Of a DNA stretch of 64,000 bases, positions 1-9,807 are shown in pieces; position 1 is the stretch's first letter; the number at the start of each line of letters is the position of its first letter. Under the pieces are notes generated by a model. That model had not been told where the DNA came from and made no database searches. It worked only from the letters and a program-made list of their open reading frames with translations. The stretch lies in NCBI RefSeq assembly GCF_029537235.1, contig NZ_CP120638.1:310001-374000 (forward strand), read 5' to 3'. The position numbers were made by a program, and so were the translations under genes. Source of the DNA: Rhizobium sp. 32-5/1 (lineage in GTDB: Bacteria > Pseudomonadota > Alphaproteobacteria > Rhizobiales > Rhizobiaceae).

Positions 1-564
1 CGCTGTCTTCGCCGCCTTCACCGCGACAACCGGTTCGGTCGGCACGGTTGCAACGTCCGCTTTCGGCTTGGTTACGCGCTTGGGCTTTTCAACCTCTTTT
101 TCGGCGGCGGCACGCTTCGACTGCCGCGTCGCGGAGGCGATCGCCGCCGCTGCAACGGTATCGATGGCCGGGGCCGTGTCGATAGCCGGTGTCGGTGCGA
201 CAACCTCGGTTGCGGTGTCCGAGGACGATTCCACCGCAGGCGTTGCGGGTTTCGCCGGCGTCACTGTCGCTTTTTGAAGATCGGCCTTGATGTCGTTACC
301 CATCTGGCGAAGCGGGTTCATCGCTTCACGCAGGCTATGCGCCGGATTGAGCTTTTGCGCATCGCTGAGGGTCTTGCGGACATCGTCGAGGTCCGCCTCC
401 TTGAGGGCTTCGTCAAATTGCTGGCGAAAATCCGAAGCCATGCCACGGAACTTCGTCATCATCTTGCCGAATGTGCGAAGCATGGGCGGAAGATCCTTGG
501 GACCCACGACCACGATCAGAACGATGGCTATGACGACCAATTCGGTCCAGCCGATATCAAGCAT
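1..564 (-). CDS. tatB: Sec-independent protein translocase TatB (3' end outside window)
   Basis: TatB is the membrane-anchored subunit that, with TatC, receives folded twin-arginine precursors before TatA forms the pore. The first residues MLDIGWTELVVIAIV form the usual N-terminal membrane helix, followed by the hinge GPKDLP and an amphipathic helix. The tail, rich in Ala, Pro, Thr and Val, ends in Lys/Ala repeats typical of rhizobial TatB. The start is the ATG at 564 and all 188 visible codons are open to the window edge, so the C-terminus and the expected tatC lie outside. It follows tatA on the same strand after about 70 bases, the usual tatABC order. Confidence 0.9.
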   Translation of the reverse strand, partial: MLDIGWTELVVIAIVLIVVVGPKDLPPMLRTFGKMMTKFRGMASDFRQQFDEALKEADLDDVRKTLSDAQKLNPAHSLREAMNPLRQMGNDIKADLQKATVTPAKPATPAVESSSDTATEVVAPTPAIDTAPAIDTVAAAAIASATRQSKRAAAEKEVEKPKRVTKPKADVATVPTEPVVAVKAAKTA

Positions 565-636
565 GCTCAAAGCCCCAAAAATTCGAAGAGCGGCATGGCC
601 GGCTCATGAAGACCCGGCCAACACCACGACGCATTA

Positions 637-843
637 TCAGCGGACTTCGTCGGACTTGTGCTCGACCGTCTTGCCATCCACGCCCTTTTCGGCAGCGGCG
701 GCTTCGTCGTCGGTCATACCCTTCTTGAAGCTCTTGATACCCTTGGCAACGTCGCCCATCAGTTCCGGAATCTTGCCGCGACCAAACAGCAGCAGGACGA
801 CGACCAGAACAATCAGCCAATGCCAGATACTAAAGGAACCCAT
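637..843 (-). CDS. tatA: Sec-independent protein translocase TatA
   Basis: TatA is the pore-forming subunit of the twin-arginine translocase in the inner membrane. The 68-residue product has the short periplasmic start MGSFSIWHW, one membrane helix at about residues 8-22, the [12 protein letters not shown] hinge and amphipathic helix, then a charged tail. Its length is normal for the small TatA/E class. The ATG at 843 is preceded by a GGAG ribosome binding site. It lies just upstream of tatB and downstream of an ABC ATPase that is not part of the usual rhizobial tat neighbourhood. Confidence 0.95.
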   Translation of the reverse strand: MGSFSIWHWLIVLVVVLLLFGRGKIPELMGDVAKGIKSFKKGMTDDEAAAAEKGVDGKTVEHKSDEVR

Positions 844-884
844 GTCCTAACTCCCTTGAAGCGTGTAACCCCGATTTAAGATGT

Positions 885-1987
885 TTATTCATCTTTTTCA
901 AACAGCAATATATCCCGCTCGTTAACGGAAAGCGTCACGTCACGCAATCCGTGCGGCAGAAGATCGGCGCGGATGCGAGCCCGAACCGGCAGATCGCTGC
1001 CCGGAACCGCAAGACTGAGCAACTCCACCACGCCCAGAAACCGCCGTGCGACAATGCGCGCGGGCAGATCGCCGCCGGTTTCCGATACTTTGACCTGCGA
1101 AAGCCGAACTACAGCCGACAACGGCTGGCCATTCGCATAATTTCCGGCCGACACGGTGCCAAGCGGCGTTTCGACGCGCCCCTTTCCTGCAACCACTGCA
1201 AACTCGTTGATCTCCGAAAAGAACCCGGCAGCAAACAGACTGTGCGGCGTACGGTAGAGTGTGTCGGCAGTCCCGACCTGAACAAGGCGGCCGTCCTTCA
1301 GAAGCGCAATCCTGTCGGCCATGCGCATCGCCTCTTCCGCGTCATGCGTTACGACGATGGCCGTTGCACGGCTCTCGCGCAGGATCGCCAATGTATCGGC
1401 ACGGATCGTATCCTTTAACCTTGAATCAAGGCCGGAAAACGGCTCGTCCATCAGCAGGACGGCCGGACGCGGCGCAAGCGCCCGTGCAAGAGCCACCCGC
1501 TGCTGCTCGCCACCGGACAGGACATGCGGATACTTGTCTGCATAATGCGACAGCCCGACGCGCTCTAGTGCGAGATCAGCCTCGGCCAAGGCCTGGTTTT
1601 TGGCAAAGCCGTAAGTCCGAAACGGACATTGTCCCTGATCGTCATATGCGGAAAGAGCGCAAAATCCTGGAACATGAGGCCGACGCCGCGCCGCTCCGGC
1701 GGCACGAAAACCGATGGTCCGGAGATTTCCCGGTCATTCAGCATCAGCCGGCCGGAGGTCTGCGCCTCGATACCGGCCGCGATCCGTAACAGCGTCGTCT
1801 TGCCGGAACCGGACGGTCCGAGAAGGCAGAGCACTTCGCCGGCCTCGGCTGTCAGCGTGATGCCGCGGATGGTCTGCTTTTCGTGATAGCAGTGATGAAT
1901 GTCCTCGAACACAAGACGCGCCGCGAATGTCACGCCTGCGGTCCGCCGTGCCTTGGTCACCGGGGAACCTTGCAGATCAGAAGTCAT
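885..1987 (-). CDS. ABC transporter ATP-binding protein, FbpC/AfuC-like (frame interrupted)
   Basis: This is an ATPase subunit of an importer of the iron/spermidine/molybdate type. The N-terminal part (from 1987) has Walker [11 protein letters not shown], the Q-loop MFQDFALFPHMT and a clean start. The C-terminal part (to 885) has the signature LSGGEQQRVALARALA, Walker B VLLMDEPFSGLD, the switch His in VVTHDAEEA, and a C-terminal regulatory domain like that of FbpC. The two halves are in different frames. Adding one G near 1609-1612 gives a continuous protein reading GFAKNQALAEADLAL across the junction, so a single-base deletion is likely. No permease or binding protein is adjacent. The substrate is unknown and an iron role is only a family-level guess. 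Confidence 0.8.
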
Positions 1988-2053
1988 GCCAGCGGCTATC
2001 CTTGAACACCGTCACCTGTCGAAAGCGCGCCCGATCAAACACGATGGCGGCGC

Positions 2054-2791
2054 TCAGGATTTCTCTTCGGCTTCTTCGCCCCTTGGTGTCAAGAGGCCAA
2101 GCTCTTCCAGATCCAGTTGGGTGATCGGATCCTCGTCATCGTCCAGCGCATCGTCTCCGAGCGGAATCGGGATCTGGAAATTCGACGGAACGCGGCCCGC
2201 AAGCAGACCGGCGCCTTTCAGTTCTTCCATGCCGGGAAGATCGCGGATTTCCTCCAGCCCGAAATGATCGAGGAAATCCCGCGTGGTGCCGATCGTGACC
2301 GGTCGGCCCGGGGTGCGACGGCGGCCGCGAAACCGCACCCAGCCGGCTTCCATCAAAACGTCGAGCGTACCGCGCGACGTCTGTACGCCGCGAATATCCT
2401 CGATTTCGGCGCGGGTGACCGGCTGGTGATAGGCGATGATCGACAGAACCTCCAGCGCGGCCCGCGACAGCTTCTTGACTTCGTTTTCATCCGTCTGCAC
2501 GACAAAAGACAGATCGGCCGCCGTTCGGAAAGCCCAATGATCGTCCACCTGCACGAGATTGACGCCGCGCCCTGCATACAGCGCCTTCAACCGCTGCATG
2601 ATTGGCTTGACGTCTGTGCCCTTGGGCAGGCGCTGCGCCAGATAGGTTTCGGATACCGGTTGCGCCGACGCAAACACCAGTGCTTCGGCAATGCGCTCGG
2701 CCTCAAGCGCAAGCCGCGCCTCCGCGTCGCTCTGCGGCTCGTCTGAAGCAGGCTCGCCGATCCCCGGCAGATCCTCCTGCGGCTCAGCCAT
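2054..2791 (-). CDS. scpB: Segregation and condensation protein B
   Basis: ScpB is the winged-helix kleisin partner that joins ScpA and the SMC ATPase in the bacterial condensin. The product has a tandem winged-helix core, with conserved stretches RAALEVLSIIAYHQPVTR and EIEDIRGVQTSRGTLDVLM, and an acidic C-terminal tail. I place the start at the ATG at 2791 (MAEPQEDLPG), which overlaps the end of scpA by eight bases; a further in-frame start exists at 2812. The overlap indicates translational coupling with scpA. Confidence 0.92.
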   Translation of the reverse strand: MAEPQEDLPGIGEPASDEPQSDAEARLALEAERIAEALVFASAQPVSETYLAQRLPKGTDVKPIMQRLKALYAGRGVNLVQVDDHWAFRTAADLSFVVQTDENEVKKLSRAALEVLSIIAYHQPVTRAEIEDIRGVQTSRGTLDVLMEAGWVRFRGRRRTPGRPVTIGTTRDFLDHFGLEEIRDLPGMEELKGAGLLAGRVPSNFQIPIPLGDDALDDDEDPITQLDLEELGLLTPRGEEAEEKS

Positions 2792-3650
2792 GCGCCGCCT
2801 CGAGTTCCGCAAGCCGCTCGGGCGTCATGGGATTGGGGCCCTGGCGCAGATAAATTGGCGAGAAGGCTCCGTCCTGGCGCATCTCAAGCCTGCCTTCGCG
2901 GACCATTTCGAGCGATGCCGCAAACGAACTGGCAATGGCCGTCGCCCGCTCCTTGGGGCTTGTCATATAGCGCAAGAGAAAATGATCGAGTGCCGTCCAG
3001 TCGGTCATGTCTCCAAGCATTCGGGCGAGGATGAGACGCGCATCGGACAGGGACCACACGGTCCTCTTCTCGATAGTCACCTGCATGACCGCCTGCCGCT
3101 GCCGCAGCGATGCATAGGCGGAAAGAAGATCGTAGAGCGAAGCCTCGTAGCCCGAATGTTTCTCCACCGGAATATGCTCCGGAGCACCCCGCGCAAACAC
3201 ATCCCGGCCCAGCCGGTTGCGATTGATCAACCGTGTGGCGGCCTCCCGCATCGCTTCCAGACGTTTCAGGCGGAAGGCCAGCGACGACGCCATCTCTTCG
3301 CCAGATGGCCCCTCGTCCTTGGCCTGTTGCGGGATCAGCAGACGTGACTTCAGGAAGGCGAGCCACGCCGCCATGACGAGATAGTCGGCGGCAAGCTCGA
3401 TGCGAATGCTGCGGGCGCGCTCGACAAAGGCAATATATTGTTCTGCAAGCGCCAGGACCGAAATGCGCGACAGATCGACCTTCTGCGTGCGCGCAAGATG
3501 CAGAAGCAGATCGAGCGGGCCTTCGAAACCGGCAATATCGATGACCAGGGCTTCTTCGTGCGAAGCGCGGTCGCTGCTTTCCTCCTGCCAGAGACGATCC
3601 ATCGGCGCCTGGGCAGACGGCTTTTTCGGCATTTCATTGGCGCTATTCAC
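2784..3650 (-). CDS. scpA: Segregation and condensation protein A (kleisin)
   Basis: ScpA is the kleisin subunit of the Smc-ScpAB condensin that compacts and segregates the chromosome. The diagnostic N-terminal motif FEGPLDLLLHLARTQKVDL is present at about residue 42, followed by the SVLALAEQYIAF helix and the C-terminal winged-helix domain. At 288 residues it is of normal size. It is followed immediately by scpB with overlap and preceded by nagZ, the usual rhizobial order. The exact start is uncertain because internal ATGs exist (for example MDRLWQEE). Confidence 0.92.
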   Translation of the reverse strand: MNSANEMPKKPSAQAPMDRLWQEESSDRASHEEALVIDIAGFEGPLDLLLHLARTQKVDLSRISVLALAEQYIAFVERARSIRIELAADYLVMAAWLAFLKSRLLIPQQAKDEGPSGEEMASSLAFRLKRLEAMREAATRLINRNRLGRDVFARGAPEHIPVEKHSGYEASLYDLLSAYASLRQRQAVMQVTIEKRTVWSLSDARLILARMLGDMTDWTALDHFLLRYMTSPKERATAIASSFAASLEMVREGRLEMRQDGAFSPIYLRQGPNPMTPERLAELEAAHG

Positions 3651-3682
3651 GAAAGCCCTGCCCCGCTCTTCACTCTTGACAC

Positions 3683-4701
3683 TCAGGAAATGGCCAGCAT
3701 TCCACCAAACTCTTCACGCAATGCCATCTCATCAGACGTGTCCGGTGGCGTAAACGCTGCACGCGCTGCATTGGCACGGCGCAGCCGGTCGCCAGCCAGC
3801 ACCGGGGCAACGCGTGCCACCGCCAGCATTTCCTCCATAATACCATGGCAATGCAACACCATATCGAGACCTGCGCCGATAATACCGCGTGCGCGGGTCT
3901 CTATGTCGCCCGCAAGTGCATTCATCGAAACGTCGTCCGACATCAGCAGACCGTCAAAGCCGATATAGTCACGGATGATGTCTCGCACGACTTTTTCGGA
4001 GGTTGTCGCGGGATTGGCCGGATCGATCGCCGAATAGACGACATGGGCGGACATGGCCATGATCTCGTCCTTCATGGCGACGAAAGGAATGAAGTCGCTT
4101 GCCTTCAGTGCATCCAGCGATACGTCCACGACAGGCAGGTTGTGGTGCGAGATCGGCAAAGGCGCGGCCGTGGCCCGGCATGTGTTTCATGATCGGCAGC
4201 ATGCCGCCTGCTTTCAGGCCGTCGGCGGCAGCCTTGCCGATCGCCGCCACGGCTTGCGGATCATAACCATAGGCACGGTTGCCGATGACATCGTGGCTGC
4301 CTTCGACCGGGACATCGAGGACCGGAAGGCAATCGACGGTGATGCCGAACCGCATGAGATCAAAGGCATGCAGCCGCGACATCAGCCAGGCGGCGCGCAG
4401 GCCCTGCTGCGGATCGCGACGGAAGATCTCCCCGATCGCCGCACCATTCGGATAGCTTGCGACAAGCGGCGGACGGATACGCTGCACGCGGCCGCCTTCC
4501 TGATCGATCAGGACGGGCGCCGCAGGGTCACCAATGCTGTCGCGCAGCGACGCAACGAGATCGCTGATCTGCGCCGTCTCACCGATATTGCGGCCGAACA
4601 GGATAAAGCCCCAGGGACGTTCGCCCGCAAAGAATGCCTTTTCCTCGTCGGTGATCACGAGGCCCTTGCAGCCGGAGATAAATGCTTTTGATTCTGCTCA
4701 T
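3683..4701 (-). CDS. nagZ: Beta-N-acetylhexosaminidase NagZ (two frame interruptions)
   Basis: NagZ is a cytoplasmic family 3 glycosidase that removes GlcNAc from anhydromuropeptides in cell wall recycling. The main part has VLIDQEGGRVQRIRPP, DVPVEG and the family motif KHMPGHGRAFAD; the second part continues with SHHNLPVVDVSLDAL, AHVVYSAIDP and the nucleophile region LLMSDDVSM. The change of frame is near 4149-4153 and is repaired by removing one base. A second interruption lies at the start: ATG AGC at 4701 joins the frame ESKAFISGCKG only if one base near 4695 is dropped. Without this the frame has only a late GTG at 4658. Both look like sequence errors rather than gene decay. Confidence 0.85.
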
Positions 4702-4783
4702 AGCCGAATCATAGAGCGTGCCGCCGCCAACGCGAATGGTTTGCTTCCAGCTTTTTCGGCTCATTCACAGCTATTGCGCACAG

Positions 4784-4813
4784 AAAAAGGCGCGAGCCGA
4801 AGCCGCGCCTTTT
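4784..4813 (-). terminator. Intrinsic terminator after the SPOR-domain gene
   Basis: On the minus strand a GGCGCG/CGCGCC stem flanked by A and T runs, with a nine-base loop, ends in five T residues. It sits about 20 bases after the SPOR gene stop and before nagZ, so it may reduce readthrough into nagZ-scpAB. Confidence 0.75.
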
Positions 4814-4833
4814 AGAGATTGTCGATCAACCGT

Positions 4834-7800
4834 CTATTTCGTCACAAGGCAGCTGCCACCGGCGCTCTTATAACGCGCGCAGAGTGAGTTGGCTTCCTCG
4901 CGCGAACCGGCGGGAATGCGGACGCGGTAATACGTGCCCTTGCCGGCAATCTCGGCCCTGCGAATGTCCGATCCACGGCCACCGATGACGGATGCAAACT
5001 TGCCCGACAGTTTCGTGTAGGACTGCTGCGCCTCGGCTTCCGACGGCAGGGAGGCAATCTGGATCACATAACTGCCAGCGGGAACGCTTGCCGTCTGAAC
5101 CGGCGTCGTCTCTGCCGCAGCAACGGTCGTTGTCTCAGTCGCCGCGGGCCTGACATTGCCCTGATCGGTGACGGTGCCGACGACGTTGACGGGCTGCTCG
5201 GCCGGCCGCGTCTGGGGAACCGGTGCCTGTTCGCCGATCGTTGTCGTCTTGACGGTGCGGACGGGCGCCGTTTCATCGACAGTGGCGCTTGCCGCTTCAG
5301 CCAAGGCACTTTGTTCGGTGACGGGCTGTTGCTGCGGCTGGAGATCCGTCAGCGGCGCTGCATCAGTCTCGGCCACGGCAGCGGTCTCAGCCTCGGCCTG
5401 CGGCGACACCACTGTCGTCTTCACAGTCTTGATCTGCGGATCCGCGCCGTTGGTGGTGACAGGGTTTTCCGCCAAGGCAACTTCGGTCACAGGCTCCGGT
5501 GCCGGCTCTTCGCGAGCAACCAGCGTGCCATCGGGCTTGACGATCATCGTGCGGACCTTGCGCGGGGATACCGCTGTCGCACGATCTTCTTCGGCGGCTT
5601 TGGCTTCATCGATGTCAGGCAGCAATCGTGCGCTTTCGTCGCCATCGATCGGCGTCACCGTGGCGGGGTCAAAGTCTTCGGCGCCTTCCAGAGGCAGGCT
5701 TTCAGGCGTCAGCGTCCGCTGAACCACGTCGATCGGCTCTTCGGTGGAGGAGACGAGCGTGCCCTGCTGGAGGGTCTCGGCCGGCGCTCCGGCCACTCGG
5801 TCATAGACGGCCTTGTCCTGGTTGGGCACGGTCTTGCCACCCTTTTCGACCGGAACAACCTTGACAGGCGACTTGTCTGCCAAAATGATCTTCGGGTCGG
5901 AACTGCCAAGGCCCGTCCCCTCGCCGCCCATCCAGGCATAGACCCCGGCACCGCCCAAAATGAGCAAACCGCCAACGGTCGCCGCGATCAGGCCGAGGCG
6001 CTTTCCATTCGAGCGCTGGTCCGTACCCTCAAAATCAGCATTGCCGTAGTCGCCACCAACCGCCAGGCGATCATTCACCGGCTGGTTCTCCTGTCGCTGA
6101 TTGATCGAACGGCGGAAGTCTTCCTCCATCGCCTTTTCGAATTCGTCGAACTCCTCGGCAACGCGCGTGCCGTTCGGCTGTGCCGACGCATGGGTGACGG
6201 CAATCGAATGGGCCGCGGCTGCAAAAACCTGGCCGTCCTGCGTCTCTTCGGCAGGCACCGCAGATTTGCGCGCGCCATTGCCGAACAGCTGCGCAATTTC
6301 GGCATCAATATCGAGATCATAGTCCGGCTGATAGGCGACCGGCTTTTCCTGCTCGACAACCGGCAGATGCGGAACTTCCAAATCGGCGATGGCCGTTAGG
6401 CTTTCCTCGGTTTCCGAGATCATCGACGGATCGAACGGCAACACGAAATCGGTGACATCACTTTCGTCCGGCGTATCTTCGGTTTCGATCACCGGAGCGG
6501 CCGATTGCGTCATCACCGGCTCGACAAAGGACGCCTTTGCAACCACAGGATAATCGTCGGCAGCGGGCGCTGTGTCGACGGCGAATTCGGCAGGATCGAG
6601 CTCGAGTTCGATATCGGACAGATCGATCTCAAAATTATCAAGGTCGAAGTCCGGCTCGGGCTCGGCCTCGACGGTAGGGGAGAAGCTTGCAGAGACCAAC
6701 GGCTCGATGACCTCAGGTGCTGCTTCAACCAGCGGGGTAGTGGCAACCGGAGTGACCATCAGCGGCGTTGCAAAAGCCTTCTGCGACGATGCTCCATTGG
6801 TGGATGCCGTCGGCGTGGCACGGCTGAATGTCGGCGTGAACGGATAGTTGTTCTTGCGCACCGTTTCCGGCGAATTAGCGATCACAGGAACGGCTTGGCC
6901 CGCAGCCTTTTCCGGAACCGGGAAACGCTCGATATCGGCCAGCAAGGCATCGATGTCGTTCGGGTCGTCGTGCGACGCCACCGGCGTCTCGACAGCCGCC
7001 TCGGCGACAGGCTCCGGAATATCCCAGTCCTCTTCGACGAAAGCCTGCTCGACGGGCGCCACAGGCTCATCGATGGCGATCGGGTGCTCATAAACGTCCG
7101 CAGCAACCGGAAGATCACGGTGGTCGTCCTCAAGTGCCGGTGCCGGTGTGTGCTGGCTGAGGTCCTGCTGTACGACCGGCGCATAGTCCCATACGGAAGC
7201 CTTTGCGGCTTCAGCCTGCGCGGGATGCTCAACCGTCACATCATCATAACCAATCGACAGTTCCAGCTCGCGTTCGAGATCGGCCGTCACGAAATCGAGA
7301 TCGTCCTGCGGAGCCTGCTCGAAAGCAGGTTCCGGTGCCCAGTTCATCTCGGCGGGATCAGCTTCGATTGAAGGGGATTCAAAAACCGGCGCGACATCAA
7401 CAATCGGATATGATGCGGCTTCATGGCTCTCGTCAAGCGAGGCCGCTTCGACGACGTTTTCGTTTTCAACAACCTGCTCTTCGGCAGCACCAAACGGCTC
7501 GACGCCTTCGGGCGCAGGTTCGGACTGTTCGGCAACAACGGGCGCCTCATAAGCCGGCGCGTCAACATCTTCCGCGACCTGCGCCTCCGAAGGAGCGGCT
7601 TCGAAGAAAGGCAATTCCGCCGGTTCAACAGACGGGGCTTCTTCGATAAGTGTTCTTGGCTGGCCTGCATGGGCCGGCGCATCATAGAGTTCGAACTCAC
7701 GCGACAGCTCATCTTCGAGATCGAATACAGGATCACGGCGCACCAGAAGCTGCTGTTTTTCGATTTCCTGAAGCTGCTGAACGGCGGGACGATTGTCATA

Positions 7801-7893
7801 GCCGACAATGCGGGCGAGTTCGCTCAGCGGATCATCATCCGCCAAGAGGTCGAAATCTCCGGTCCCGCTTCGTGCGAATTGTTTGTCTGCCAT
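4834..7893 (-). CDS. Large SPOR-domain membrane protein
   Basis: A protein of about 1019 residues whose C-terminal domain (about the last 80 residues, GSYVIQIASLPSEAEAQ to the end) is a SPOR domain, a module that binds denuded septal peptidoglycan. A single membrane helix (GLIAATVGGLLILGGAGVYA) lies around residue 635. The preceding roughly 600 residues are very acidic, rich in Pro, Ala, Val and Glu and low in complexity, and would be cytoplasmic. The linker after the helix is also Pro/Thr/Ala-rich. The start MADKQFARS at 7893 follows a GGAG site. The position between argS and nagZ is conserved in rhizobia and a role at the division site is inferred from the domain. Low complexity produces long but meaningless open frames on the other strand. 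Confidence 0.9.
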   Translation of the reverse strand: MADKQFARSGTGDFDLLADDDPLSELARIVGYDNRPAVQQLQEIEKQQLLVRRDPVFDLEDELSREFELYDAPAHAGQPRTLIEEAPSVEPAELPFFEAAPSEAQVAEDVDAPAYEAPVVAEQSEPAPEGVEPFGAAEEQVVENENVVEAASLDESHEAASYPIVDVAPVFESPSIEADPAEMNWAPEPAFEQAPQDDLDFVTADLERELELSIGYDDVTVEHPAQAEAAKASVWDYAPVVQQDLSQHTPAPALEDDHRDLPVAADVYEHPIAIDEPVAPVEQAFVEEDWDIPEPVAEAAVETPVASHDDPNDIDALLADIERFPVPEKAAGQAVPVIANSPETVRKNNYPFTPTFSRATPTASTNGASSQKAFATPLMVTPVATTPLVEAAPEVIEPLVSASFSPTVEAEPEPDFDLDNFEIDLSDIELELDPAEFAVDTAPAADDYPVVAKASFVEPVMTQSAAPVIETEDTPDESDVTDFVLPFDPSMISETEESLTAIADLEVPHLPVVEQEKPVAYQPDYDLDIDAEIAQLFGNGARKSAVPAEETQDGQVFAAAAHSIAVTHASAQPNGTRVAEEFDEFEKAMEEDFRRSINQRQENQPVNDRLAVGGDYGNADFEGTDQRSNGKRLGLIAATVGGLLILGGAGVYAWMGGEGTGLGSSDPKIILADKSPVKVVPVEKGGKTVPNQDKAVYDRVAGAPAETLQQGTLVSSTEEPIDVVQRTLTPESLPLEGAEDFDPATVTPIDGDESARLLPDIDEAKAAEEDRATAVSPRKVRTMIVKPDGTLVAREEPAPEPVTEVALAENPVTTNGADPQIKTVKTTVVSPQAEAETAAVAETDAAPLTDLQPQQQPVTEQSALAEAASATVDETAPVRTVKTTTIGEQAPVPQTRPAEQPVNVVGTVTDQGNVRPAATETTTVAAAETTPVQTASVPAGSYVIQIASLPSEAEAQQSYTKLSGKFASVIGGRGSDIRRAEIAGKGTYYRVRIPAGSREEANSLCARYKSAGGSCLVTK

Positions 7894-7954
7894 GCGCTCC
7901 ACTCACAATACTAGCCAGTTCCTGCCAGTGCATTGTGGGTAAATGGTGACAATA

Positions 7955-9715
7955 CTATCGCATTTCATCCGGCGCAGCGGTACCTGTAATCGACAGGCCC
8001 GACTTCAAAACGGAGGCGACAGCACGCACCAGTCCAAGCCTGGCAATGGTCAATTCTCTGTTTTTATCGTTAACAAACCGTAATTGCGGAGAATCTTTAC
8101 CTTTATTCCAGTGTCCATGGAAGGCACTTGCCAGATCATACAGGTAAAAGGCGATCCGGTGCGGCTCCTGAGACAATGCTGCGGCCTCAATGACACGCGG
8201 ATATTCTGCCAGCTTGGCGACAAGCTGCAATTCGTTCGGATCCTCGATATGACCGGCGACACAAGCGGCGAAATCAGTCGATTCGGCATCAAAATCTGGA
8301 AAGGCTTCCTTCGCCTGCCGGAATATCGACATGCAGCGTGCATGGGCATACTGCACGTAGAAGACCGGATTATCCTTCGACTGCTCCGTAACCTTGGCAA
8401 AGTCGAAATCCAGCGGCTCCGAATTCTTCCGGTAGATCATCATGAACCGCACGGAATCGCGCCCGACTTCCTCGACCACCTCGCGCAAGGTCACGAAGTC
8501 GCCGGAGCGTTTCGACATCTTCACGGGCTCGCCGTCGCGATAAAGCTTGACGAGCTGGCAGAGCAGCACGGTGAGCTTCGAGGCACCACCGGACACCGCG
8601 CGCGCGACAGCCTCCAGCCGCTTCACGTAGCCGCCGTGATCGGCGCCCAGCACATAAATCATTTCGCTGAAGCCGCGATCGTACTTGTCCTTGAAATAGG
8701 CAACGTCGGCGGCGAAATACGTATAGGTACCGTCCGACTTGATCAGCGGCCGATCGATATCGTCGCCGACTTCGGTGGAGCGGAACAGGGTCTGCTCCCG
8801 GTCTTCCCAGTCTTCGGGAACCTGCCCCTTCGGTGGCGGCAGTGCACCCTTGTAAACGTGCCCCTTGAAGGTCAGATCATTGATCGCATTGCGGATCGGA
8901 CCGGCGCCATTGGCATGCAGCGTGCGCTCCGAATAAAACACCTCGTGAACGACGTTGAGGGCCGCAAGATCCTCACGGATCATGGCCATCATCGCGTCGA
9001 TCGCCCTGTCCTTGACGATAGGAAGCCAGTCGTCCTCCGACATCAGGCGCAGGCTGGAGCCGTATTCTGAGACCAGCGCCGCACCGACCGGCACGAGATA
9101 GTCGCCGGGGTAAAGACCCGCCGGAATCTCGCCAATGTTTTCGCCCAGCGCCTCGCGGTAGCGCAGGAAAACCGAGCGCGCCAGGACGTCGATCTGGGAT
9201 CCGGCATCGTTGATGTAATATTCCTTGGTAACCTCATAGCCGGCAAAGGCAAGCAGGTTGGCGAGCGTATCGCCGACGACGGCGCCGCGGCAGTGGCCGA
9301 CGTGCATCGGCCCGGTCGGATTGGCCGAGACATACTCGACATTGACCTTCCGGCCCGCACCCGTCTGGCTGCGGCCGTAGTCCGTGCCGGATTTGATCAT
9401 CACCGCCAGAAGCTTTTGCCAGTAGGCGACGGACAGCCGGACATTGATGAATCCCGGACCGGCCACGGAAACATCAACAACTTCGGGATCATCCTTCAGC
9501 TTGGCAACGATCTGTTCGGCCAGCGCGCGCGGGTTTGTTCCCAGCGGCTTGGCCAGGACCATGGCGGCATTGGTTGCGACATCTCCATGGCTCGGATCGC
9601 GCGGCGGCTCGACGCTGACGCGGTCGAAATCTATCGTTGAACGATTTTCACGTACGATATCAATCGCTTCCAAAATATTCTTAATTCTTGAATCGAAGTC
9701 GGTGAAAAGATTCAT
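7955..9715 (-). CDS. argS: Arginine--tRNA ligase
   Basis: A class I aminoacyl-tRNA synthetase that charges tRNA-Arg in the cytoplasm. It has the N-terminal additional domain, the HIGH-type motif as [13 protein letters not shown], the KMSKS-type motif as [10 protein letters not shown], and the anticodon-binding DALR domain at the C-terminus. At about 586 residues it is of normal size. I prefer the start MNLFTDF at 9715, which matches rhizobial homologues; an ATG three codons upstream (9724) is also possible. It lies between dgt and the SPOR gene on the same strand and probably shares their transcript. Confidence 0.95.
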   Translation of the reverse strand: MNLFTDFDSRIKNILEAIDIVRENRSTIDFDRVSVEPPRDPSHGDVATNAAMVLAKPLGTNPRALAEQIVAKLKDDPEVVDVSVAGPGFINVRLSVAYWQKLLAVMIKSGTDYGRSQTGAGRKVNVEYVSANPTGPMHVGHCRGAVVGDTLANLLAFAGYEVTKEYYINDAGSQIDVLARSVFLRYREALGENIGEIPAGLYPGDYLVPVGAALVSEYGSSLRLMSEDDWLPIVKDRAIDAMMAMIREDLAALNVVHEVFYSERTLHANGAGPIRNAINDLTFKGHVYKGALPPPKGQVPEDWEDREQTLFRSTEVGDDIDRPLIKSDGTYTYFAADVAYFKDKYDRGFSEMIYVLGADHGGYVKRLEAVARAVSGGASKLTVLLCQLVKLYRDGEPVKMSKRSGDFVTLREVVEEVGRDSVRFMMIYRKNSEPLDFDFAKVTEQSKDNPVFYVQYAHARCMSIFRQAKEAFPDFDAESTDFAACVAGHIEDPNELQLVAKLAEYPRVIEAAALSQEPHRIAFYLYDLASAFHGHWNKGKDSPQLRFVNDKNRELTIARLGLVRAVASVLKSGLSITGTAAPDEMR

Positions 9716-9807
9716 GTCATCCATCCGCTCTTTTCCGGCCGGAACCGGAAATCCGCGTCAATTGTCCAAAATTCGGGTTGCGCAGCAGATGCGCGTTGGG
9801 CGGGTGA

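Noticed and set aside
5168..7649. Several long open frames on the plus strand opposite the SPOR-domain gene
   Set aside because: The low-complexity acidic coding sequence gives long complementary frames with biased residues (Arg, Ser, Gly). No domain or ribosome binding site supports them.
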